A stretch of DNA of 64,000 nt. Source: Trichosporon coremiiforme. Taxonomy: Eukaryota; Basidiomycota; Tremellomycetes; Trichosporonales; Trichosporonaceae. The notes under the pieces were generated by a model. That model searched no databases. It saw only the letters and a list, made by a program, of their open reading frames with translations, and was not told where the DNA came from. The stretch lies in contig BCJJ01000005.1 of NCBI GenBank assembly GCA_039545355.1, positions 805,008 through 869,007 on the forward strand, given 5' to 3'. Below are positions 57,198 to 64,000 of this stretch, in pieces (the first letter of the stretch is position 1; the number at the start of each line of letters is the position of its first letter). The position numbers were made by a program, and so were the translations under genes.

Positions 57198-58076
57198 ATG
57201 CTCGCCCTTCGTCGATTGGTCCCCGCTACCCGGTCTCTCCACACCTCTGCCATTGGTAAGCTAAACTGTCCGAGTTGCGAAGCTGACAACAGCGTACCGC
57301 AAGCAGAAGGCTGCCGCCCCGTCTGAGGAGGTGTCGTTCGACGATGACCTTTTCTCTGGCGCTACGGAGGAGGTCATCTCCGAGGGTACTGGCGACCGCG
57401 CCGACCGCCGCCGGGAGTACATTAACAACATTACTGACGGAACTGTGGAGAGGGCTGGCGAGCTCCGGAAAATCATCCAGCTGAGCGACAACGAGGCGCA
57501 GCTTGAGGAGCTCGACCGCGTGCTGCGGGCGTGGCGTGTTCTTGGCCGCAAGGTCTCTAACCAGACTGCCAAGGAGCTTGTTGGTAAGTTTTTGAAGGCT
57601 AGCCGAGTTGGGCTCTGGAACGATCCCCCAGTGTGTCGGGGGCCGACCCATGTTTCAGCTATCAAGACGCGACGTGACAGCTGTCGACGCCATCCCCTGG
57701 TGTCGACAGATGGCTCTACATGAGGGTTGAGCATTGTCGGATTAAGAGTTCCGGATAATGGACAGGCGCAGACCCTACCGAGACATGTGTACTGACTAGC
57801 AGGACGTTGCATCAACCTCGGCCGCCCCGACCTTGCGCAGAAGTATGTCAACGACCGTCTTCAGTGTGAGTACATAGCACTGACGCGTATGGACGTGTGT
57901 CGCATGTGTTCGGCGTTGCTCTAACTTCCGTCTCGTTGGCGTCAAGCTGATAAACAGACGGTGTCCCTACCATTCCCAACGGCCTGAGGAAGAAGTTCGA
58001 GGACAAGCTCAGCACTGTGGCCAAGGCCTCTGAGGCTCCCTCTGCCGCTCAGGCTGAGGGCGAGGCGACGGCGTAA
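57198..58076 (+). CDS. Predicted mitochondrial protein, family not recognised
   Basis: Four exons, 57198-57255, 57293-57583, 57803-57865 and 57958-58076, encode 176 residues with clean splicing. The start MLALRRLVPATRSLHTSAIA is a strong mitochondrial presequence. It is Arg-rich without acids, with a cleavage-like RSLHTSA. The mature part is helical and charged: ADRRREYINNI, EELDRVLRAWRVLGRKVSNQ, then CINLGRPDLAQKYVNDRLQ and YGVPTIPNGLRKKFEDKL. The last part has the feel of a helix-hairpin pair as in mitoribosome-associated or PPR-like proteins, but I cannot name a family. The second intron (219 nt) is unusually long for this window. Confidence 0.8.
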
Positions 58077-59158
58077 ACGCAGTATTTCATCTCTCAAATT
58101 GCATTGTTAAGAAGGACAGCATGTATCATCATCTCACGGAAAGATCAGCAACCTACGCGCAACATCTTCCTCCATCTCAACGTCAAGGCTCATGCTCAGG
58201 CGAGCTGATGTTCACGTGACACATCCACGCGCTCACTGCACGTGATGAACCATCTCTGTTATGTAAGACGTCCGTGCAGCCAGCAGGCGCCTGCTCGCTC
58301 GCCAGGGGTAAAGGTCACACCAAGGTGCCACTCCGACAATTGCAGGACCAGAAAACCGCCTGGAAGTCGTCATCCCAGCTAACCTGGTTACATACGTGCC
58401 TCGCGATTTCTGAGAAGTGTGGCTGGCTGGTTGTTCGGCCGCTGGCAGGCGTGGTCGACCATGTGGCCGGGTCATCCAAGGCTTCGGTCGTTCCTGCCCT
58501 TGTCCATCGGCCGTCGCTCAGAAATGGCCAACGCAGGATGAGGAATGCGGACTGGCAAGCTCTGACAACGGGGGCAGCATAAGGGTCGCAGGCACGCAGA
58601 GTGGGACATTTCACGCAGGGGAGCCCAGACTGATGTGAGGGTCTGATATGCCGTTATGTTTCGCAAGATAGCCCAGGCGAAACCTTGCTACGGCCCGCCT
58701 GCAGACGGACTGAAGAGGTCCAATCGTCCATCTCCATAGCGAGAAACTCAAACTCAAGATTAAGAGCTTAGGGGAACATCGGACTTTGGGTCTTGTCCTC
58801 TCCACTTCCTCTGCTGCACTGCCAAACATTACGATGCAGCCAGAGTTTGATCGCCTCAGGACCACACCTGCCTCCTGAGACGCTGGGCGGATCCAGGTCG
58901 TCTCCCAGGCGCTGCCCCAGGACGAACCCGGGACCGCTGGTACACCAGGTCGTGAGAACGTAAGCATGTCCTGTTCTGTTCTGCGGCCTGTGGCCGTCGA
59001 AGCGTCAGGCGGATTGCGTTAACGCTGCTGCTTCTGGTAGTCGTGGTATCTGTTGTCTGCCATCTTTACATCTTGTACACAACATCATCAACAATACCGA
59101 AATCAACATAAATACAGCGAGATTCGAAGTCCGACCTCGACACCGACCATAGCTGACG
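58077..59158. other. Gene-free interval upstream of the membrane-sensor-like gene
   Basis: 1.1 kb. The last ~100 bases before the next ATG are A/C-rich (ACAACATCATCAACA), typical of a leader. No coding frame or RNA gene recognised. Confidence 0.45.
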
Positions 59159-62100
59159 ATGGTCCTCTTCCTGACCTGGTTGGCGCTCGATGCGCCGCTA
59201 GCGAGAGGGCAGTCATCAGCTGCAACCCCAACGGTGTCTTGGTCCGCTCGCCCGACCTACACGGCCTGCGCCCATCAACCAGTCAGCTGGACGGTCGACG
59301 GCAAGCCGGACCAGAACATCAATCTCTACATCATCGCCGAAGACAGCAACGCGGCTCCGACCTCGTCCGACAGCCCCAGTTCCTCGGGTGCTGCAGCTGC
59401 AGCAGCGGGTGGTGACTCCTCGACTGGGTCATCACAGTCTGAAGCTTCTTCGGCTGGCGTCGATACGAGCAGCTCCTCGGAATCTAGCTCAGCACCAACA
59501 CCTTCCAGCAGCCAACCCCCGCAAACGTCCCAGCAATCGCAGCAACCGACGTCAGCCACCTCTGGAGCGCCACCTGAATCGATGCAGCAGCAGTCGCAGC
59601 AGCAGCCCCAGGCGAGCGAGAGTCCTCAGCAGCAGCAGCAACAGCCTCAGAACTCGCAGGCGCCGACAGGCAATGGCGACCAGTCTCAGTCTCAAGGCGC
59701 CCCTCAGGAGCAGCAGCAACAGCAGCCGCAACAGCCAACCAACGAGCCTCCCCCACAACTGCAGCAGCCTACCGACAACGGGCAGCCCCAGAACAGTGAG
59801 AACCCTCCACAGCAGCAACAACAGCAGGATGGTCAACAGCAGCAACAGCAGCAACAGCAGCAGCCGCAAGAATCGCGAGGAGTGGAAGGGCCACGGCCAA
59901 CAGATATCACGTTCTCGAATGCGATCACGACGCCGGCAGCTACCGCAGTAGCCTGGGGCACTGAAAAGGACATCGAGACGGTCACCACCGCGCCCAACGC
60001 CGAAGTCACCTACAACCCACCGCCACCCGAGGGCTCCAACGCCGCCGAGAATGCACCGTCGACCGACAACACACCATCGGCAGACAATGCATCCCCGACA
60101 GACAACGCATCGACGTCGGGGGGTGATTCACCACCTGCCGAATCCAGCGCGACTGAAGCTTCTTCCGAGGCACCGGATCCTGGTGTTTCAAAGGCGGTCG
60201 CTCCGCACAAACGTGCCGCGGGCATGACAGTGATCAGCAACGTCGTCGGCACCGAGTTCAACTGGCTCACAAACGTGCCGCCGGGGCGGTACCGGTTCGC
60301 TGCGACGCTGCCAAACGAGGACGTGAACCAGATCATCAGCACGAGCGATGTGTTCACGGTTATCGCGGGTTCCGACTCGAGTTGCATTAAGGGTAACGGG
60401 ACGGTTTGGGCGGCCGGCAACAATCCCGCGGACCAGAGTGCGCAGAAGTCGTCATCTAAGTCGAACGTCGGGAAGATCGTGGGCGGTGTCGTCGGGGGTG
60501 TTGGCGGATTCATCGTGCTCATGATCCTCCTGCTGGCATGCTTGGTGTGCCACCGCCGCAAAAAGCGGCGAGCACGCACAAAGCTGCGCGCAGAAGCATC
60601 CAACTTCAGCTTCGAGGCGGACTCGCCCCCGCCAATGCGCCAGCCGACATCGCCAAAGCGCCCGGCACCGACAGCGAATGCGTACGCGAGCGTCCCTGTG
60701 TCCACTCCCAGCGTCACGCCGCTGGGAACCCCTAGTGGGACCCCGAGTCTGACACCCAGCCGCAGCCCGCAGCCCTCGCCCTCACCCGGGACAATGGGAC
60801 GCGGTAAGTCATCCGTCGAGCACCCTATGATCACCGGACGCACGAGTGACTTTGGACCTGAGGTCAACAGCGCGCCCGTGTCCGACACGCCGTCGCGTCC
60901 CATGTTTGGGACGCATTCAACGGACGGAACGGGAGGCACGAACGGGACGAATGCGCACGCCAGCGTTGCCTCGCTCGGTACGACGGCCGCCATGATTGCA
61001 GTCCTGGGACAGAGGTGGGCGGCAGGCTCGGCCAGTCTGCAATCTCTGCCTTTGTCTGATCACGGGGTGGACGACTACCTGGCCACGAACTCGCAGACAC
61101 CAGCCGAGGCATACAAGGAAGCTCTGCGCGGCTCTCCCGGCGTGGAGGAGTGGATGACGCCCGGTGTGCGGACGCCCGTAGGCCCTGCTGGTGTTCACAC
61201 CCCCGCCAACCCGCTGGCCGGCTCGCCGGCAAGCTCGATGACGCCGGCGACCAAGTCGTCTGCGAGCCTCGAACCAAGCGGGCTCAGCAGCCCTGTGCAC
61301 AGCTACGCGTCCTCGCCCGCGATGCAAAGCATGGCCTCTCTCGGCAGCCAGTCGATGAAGCGTCTGTCCGCGAACAGCCAGAAGAGGCTGTCGGCCAACT
61401 CACGCCTCGGGAACCGGTACTCGACGCAATCGCTGAAGCGCCTCTCGGACTCGCAGCTCATGACCGTACCCCAGGACAGCGTCATCAACCCGACTGCGCC
61501 GTCCCCGTCGTCGCTCCTCTCGCCCTCGGCTGCCCACATCTCTCCTGCTCCTTCACCGAAGTACTCGCCCTCGCCGCACTACGCGCCGTCGCCCCAGTTC
61601 AACCCCTCGCCGCAGATGGGTCACTCGCCAGCAGGCCGTTCACCCCAGATGGGCCATTCGCCGCTGCCTGGTCACTCGCCGCTACCGGGCCATTCGCCAC
61701 AGATGGCCCACTCGCCCCAGTTCGCTCCTTCGCCTCAAATCGCGCCGTCGCCGGCCTTCCCGTCCCCGAACTTTGCGCCGAGCGCGATGCGCCCGGTAGA
61801 ATCTGCGCGGGGGCACAGTCTGCAGACAAACGCCTCGGCAAGCTCGTCACAGTACTGGACCATGGATAGCGAGAACGGGGACGCGGTGTCCTTCGGCCCC
61901 GCGGCAGACAGCACACCCCGCCTGGCCCCGCCGCCATCACAAAGGGCACAGTTATCGCTGCCGTACGGCTCATCGACGTCGTTTGCGACCGGCTCATTTG
62001 TCAGCGCCTACTCCCAGGCATCGGTCTACTCGCTCTCCCCCGCTAGTGCGCCTTACGGATCGGCGATGCTCTCCCCCGTACCGAGTGTTCCCAGTGTGGG

Positions 62101-62830
62101 TGATGGGACCGTGCTCCCTTACCCCTCCCCTTCGTTCCTCACGCTCCCCCAGCCGCTGCAGGGTCGGCCGAAAAGCATGCCACTCAGTCCGCAGAGTGAC
62201 CATCGGGGATTCTTCCCCGACCACTCTGAGCAGGACATCACCCAGAGCGTGTCCTCCCCCGTGACGCCGGTGACCCCTTATACGCCGAGTGTGCCACAGG
62301 TGCCTCAGGTACCGAACGTACCGTCCTCGCCGATCCCGCCGCAGAAGCCGCCGCCGACTGGTCCCCTCCCCCCACCGCCATCGTACCCTCCCTCGCCAGT
62401 GTCCGTGCCCAGAAGCATGAAGCGGAGCAACTCTGCGCGCAGCTCGCGCCGCCCCCTCCCGCCGGCGATGACGGATGAGCTGCGCCAGGTCCTGCGCCAG
62501 TCCCAGCAAAAAGTAAGGGAGGAGGACGCACACCGCGCCTCGATCCCGGCCGGCGGGAGCATGGGTCGCAACTCGGGCCGCAGCATTCAGAGTGCCTATC
62601 GCGAGCTGGAAGGGAAGGGCTTCGCCTCAGTAGACGGGCTGCCGCAGAACCAGCAGGCACACCGCGCGCTCGAGGGGAATGGCAGTCCCTTGGGCAACGG
62701 CCACGGCAACATGGCAGACATCATGAGCCAGCACCACCAGAACCACACGCAGATGCTCGACCCGCCCAGCCGGAGGCAGAGGGAGAGCTACACCTCGTTC
62801 AAGTCTAGGCAAGACGCGAACAAGTTTTAG
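59159..62830 (+). CDS. Large single-pass membrane protein with Kre9-like ectodomain and long repetitive cytosolic tail
   Basis: Single exon, 1223 residues. It has a signal peptide (MVLFLTWLALDAPLARGQSS). An N-terminal half-domain (YTACAHQPVSWTVDGKPDQN, INLYIIAED) follows, then ~300 residues of Ser-, Gln- and Pro-rich low complexity. A second half-domain (VISNVVGTEFNWLTNVPPGR, YRFAATLPNED, ISTSDVFTV) with a lone Cys-containing SSCIKGNG comes next. One TM helix (~439-462; GFIVLMILLLACLVC) is followed by a basic KKRRAR stop. The rest is a Ser/Pro cytosolic tail with HSP-type octad repeats (61560-61780) and PxxP runs. The two ectodomain halves look like one Kre9/KNH-type Ig fold, common in fungal Ser/Thr-rich surface proteins. 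A cell-surface sensor or adhesin role is inference. Conserved function unknown. Confidence 0.75.
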   Translation: MVLFLTWLALDAPLARGQSSAATPTVSWSARPTYTACAHQPVSWTVDGKPDQNINLYIIAEDSNAAPTSSDSPSSSGAAAAAAGGDSSTGSSQSEASSAGVDTSSSSESSSAPTPSSSQPPQTSQQSQQPTSATSGAPPESMQQQSQQQPQASESPQQQQQQPQNSQAPTGNGDQSQSQGAPQEQQQQQPQQPTNEPPPQLQQPTDNGQPQNSENPPQQQQQQDGQQQQQQQQQQPQESRGVEGPRPTDITFSNAITTPAATAVAWGTEKDIETVTTAPNAEVTYNPPPPEGSNAAENAPSTDNTPSADNASPTDNASTSGGDSPPAESSATEASSEAPDPGVSKAVAPHKRAAGMTVISNVVGTEFNWLTNVPPGRYRFAATLPNEDVNQIISTSDVFTVIAGSDSSCIKGNGTVWAAGNNPADQSAQKSSSKSNVGKIVGGVVGGVGGFIVLMILLLACLVCHRRKKRRARTKLRAEASNFSFEADSPPPMRQPTSPKRPAPTANAYASVPVSTPSVTPLGTPSGTPSLTPSRSPQPSPSPGTMGRGKSSVEHPMITGRTSDFGPEVNSAPVSDTPSRPMFGTHSTDGTGGTNGTNAHASVASLGTTAAMIAVLGQRWAAGSASLQSLPLSDHGVDDYLATNSQTPAEAYKEALRGSPGVEEWMTPGVRTPVGPAGVHTPANPLAGSPASSMTPATKSSASLEPSGLSSPVHSYASSPAMQSMASLGSQSMKRLSANSQKRLSANSRLGNRYSTQSLKRLSDSQLMTVPQDSVINPTAPSPSSLLSPSAAHISPAPSPKYSPSPHYAPSPQFNPSPQMGHSPAGRSPQMGHSPLPGHSPLPGHSPQMAHSPQFAPSPQIAPSPAFPSPNFAPSAMRPVESARGHSLQTNASASSSQYWTMDSENGDAVSFGPAADSTPRLAPPPSQRAQLSLPYGSSTSFATGSFVSAYSQASVYSLSPASAPYGSAMLSPVPSVPSVGDGTVLPYPSPSFLTLPQPLQGRPKSMPLSPQSDHRGFFPDHSEQDITQSVSSPVTPVTPYTPSVPQVPQVPNVPSSPIPPQKPPPTGPLPPPPSYPPSPVSVPRSMKRSNSARSSRRPLPPAMTDELRQVLRQSQQKVREEDAHRASIPAGGSMGRNSGRSIQSAYRELEGKGFASVDGLPQNQQAHRALEGNGSPLGNGHGNMADIMSQHHQNHTQMLDPPSRRQRESYTSFKSRQDANKF
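59400..59870 (+). repeat. CAG-rich imperfect trinucleotide region (poly-Gln coding)
   Basis: Many CAG/CAA runs, densest at 59580-59660 and 59810-59868, encode Gln stretches within the ectodomain insert. Copy number is probably variable between strains. Confidence 0.85.
61556..61790 (+). repeat. Coding tandem repeat, Ser-Pro/His-Ser-Pro motif
   Basis: About fifteen degenerate units of 12-24 bases encode xxxSPxx (for example GHSPLP and AHSPQF) in the cytosolic tail of the membrane protein. Confidence 0.8.
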
Positions 62831-63613
62831 TACATATTCCTTATAGAACTGAGTCGGATATTGTACAAGTAGTATTATATAGCAAGCAAGCACATAGTAT
62901 GACATCTTATGCATCACGTACAGTTCATGCAGCATGTGGTGATAAGAACCAAGGACGGACTTTTCATCCCTTGCTTGTGGCCATTGCGGATGATCGGCTG
63001 ATCAGGAGTGACGCTGAATCGGAATCGGACGCTGCACGCACTGCACGCGCTCGTTAACGCGCTAACGATAGACTGGCGGCTCCCGAATTAGTTTTCTCAC
63101 CGGGGTCCTCGGACACCGTGAGCGCCGCCAGAGCGCCGCATGCCTTCAGCGGCGTCCGGGCGGCTTGTCTGGGGTGCGAAGTCATTGAGAGGGCGGGGCA
63201 ACGTCGTCGCTCTTTCAGGAGATCGGCGGGCGTCCGCTGTTATTGCAGGCCAGGCCCGCATGCAGGTTCGCCCGTACTGCAGGAGTCGTCGATGATCAAG
63301 GCCAGGTTCATGCGGTCGTCAGGGCCCCTGATACATTGCAAGCGGACGGGTGGTGGTTGGCCGGGACTTCGGTGAGGTTCTCGGGTTGCCGTGATTTACA
63401 TGGTGGTGATGTCATCGGCGTAGAGGTCTGGTTGGCTGGGCTGAGACATGCCATTGAGTTCGAATGTCTTCCACATGCCCTTGTCATCCGAGGCCTCCGA
63501 GAGAGCCGAGAGAACCAGTTGCCAGCAAAGTTGACCGATGCAGATCGCTATATAAGTCGTTGCGTTCATGTTGGCAGCCGCTCTTCACACCAACCCAACG
63601 AAAGACGCACACC
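62831..63613. other. Intergenic region
   Basis: 0.78 kb. The only clear element is the TATA box described separately. Short plus-strand frames at 63.1-63.6 kb are not gene-like. Confidence 0.5.
63549..63555 (+). promoter_or_regulatory. TATA box of the 63.6-kb gene
   Basis: TATATAA lies 59-65 bases upstream of the ATG at 63614. It is followed by a short A/C-rich leader with CAACGAAAG and CACACC just before the ATG. This suggests a strongly or conditionally expressed gene. Confidence 0.7.
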
Positions 63614-64000
63614 ATGACCGGATCCAGTTCCAGCTCCAACCACGACGACCACGACCTCACCTTCATGAAGGACTACGGCGCGACGCCGACCGCGCCGTTC
63701 GAGGTCGAGATTGCGCGTGACTCTCTCCGCCGCCGAATTGAGGCTGGTGAGTTTTCCTTGCTTGCTCTCATGAGTAGAGACAGTGCCAGACTAACGTCCC
63801 AGGTGACATCTCGACGAAGGACGTGCAGGTGCTCAAGTCCTCGGGCAACGCGGTCAAGTACGGCACGATCGGCGGTGCGCTCGTCGGTATCCCCGCCTAC
63901 ATCTCTCTGGGCAAGAAGCGCCCGGCGCCCCCGACGTCGTTCAAGGTCATGGCTGCTGTGACTGCATCGCTGTGCGGAACGATGCTCGGTTTCGCTGTCG
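63614..64000 (+). CDS. Small membrane protein, 5' part (runs off the window)
   Basis: Exon 1 is 63614-63746 and exon 2 runs from 63803 to the edge, with a 56-nt intron (GTGAGT...CTAACGTCCCAG). The protein starts MTGSSSSSNHDDHDLTFMKD. It continues with a soluble helical segment (FEVEIARDSLRRRIEAGDIS), then a Gly/Ala-rich hydrophobic stretch (YGTIGGALVGIPAYISLG). A second hydrophobic helix (FKVMAAVTASLCGTMLGFAV) reaches the edge. Two short Gly-rich helices suggest a small inner-membrane-type protein. No family is recognised. The gene has an obvious TATA box. Confidence 0.7.

Noticed and set aside
1..64000. CRISPR arrays, insertion sequences, LTR or other intact transposons, prokaryotic operons
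   Set aside because: No regularly spaced repeats, terminal repeats, transposase or reverse-transcriptase motifs seen. The gene structure is clearly eukaryotic.

Overview
This window is nuclear DNA of a GC-rich fungus, most likely a basidiomycete yeast of the Tremellomycetes and probably Trichosporonales. That placement is inferred from architecture, not from a search. Genes are dense and lie on both strands. Most carry very short introns (often 34-45 nt) with a CTRAC branch point a few bases before the 3' AG. The products are typical eukaryotic housekeeping proteins. I see no bacterial, plasmid, phage, CRISPR or intact transposon features.

Layout. 0-19 kb: 5' end of a 3-hydroxyisobutyrate dehydrogenase (-), an RS/RD-rich protein (+), TFIIE-alpha (-), the decapping scaffold EDC4/Ge-1 (+), a WDR89-like WD40 protein (-), ZNHIT2 (+), ferrochelatase (-), nucleoporin Nup188 (+) and a possibly broken coiled-coil ORF (-). 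19-31 kb: DEAD-box helicase Dbp7 (-), TORC2 subunit Sin1 (+), an intron-containing tRNA probably for Trp (-), about 3 kb of gene-poor DNA with one assembly N, and Cdc6 (-). 31-45 kb: a BAR-PH-ArfGAP protein (-), Pol III subunit Rpc25/RPC8 (-), mitochondrial pyrimidine-nucleotide carrier Rim2 (+), ribosomal protein eL42 (-) and an Ssh4/Ear1-type SPRY Rsp5 adaptor (+). 45-64 kb: an Stb2/Stb6-like protein (+), Cox19 (-), a small unknown ORF (-), Arp2/3 subunit ARPC3 (-), dihydrofolate reductase (+), O-mannosyltransferase Pmt2 (-), a small mitochondrial-looking protein (+), a large single-pass membrane protein with a split Kre9-like ectodomain (+) and the 5' part of a small membrane protein (+).

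The genes do not form one pathway. The arrangement is a mosaic of divergent and convergent pairs. Divergent pairs (TFA1/EDC4, HEM15/NUP188, DBP7/SIN1, RPC25/RIM2, eL42/SSH4, ARC18/DFR1, PMT2/57.2-kb gene) share promoters of about 0.2-2 kb. Convergent pairs have short gaps of about 75-120 bases. I reconstructed exon structures by joining reading frames at GT..AG sites; every multi-exon model keeps frame to a stop and agrees with what I know of the protein family.

The most notable observations are structural: an 8-nt microexon in ferrochelatase, a 6-nt first exon in ARPC3, stop-free in-frame mini-introns in SIN1 and ARC18, a widened zinc-finger spacing in the ArfGAP, a Kre9-like ectodomain apparently interrupted by a Q/S-rich insert, and a 10-bp tandem duplication that truncates a coiled-coil ORF. 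I found no convincing novel multi-gene system.
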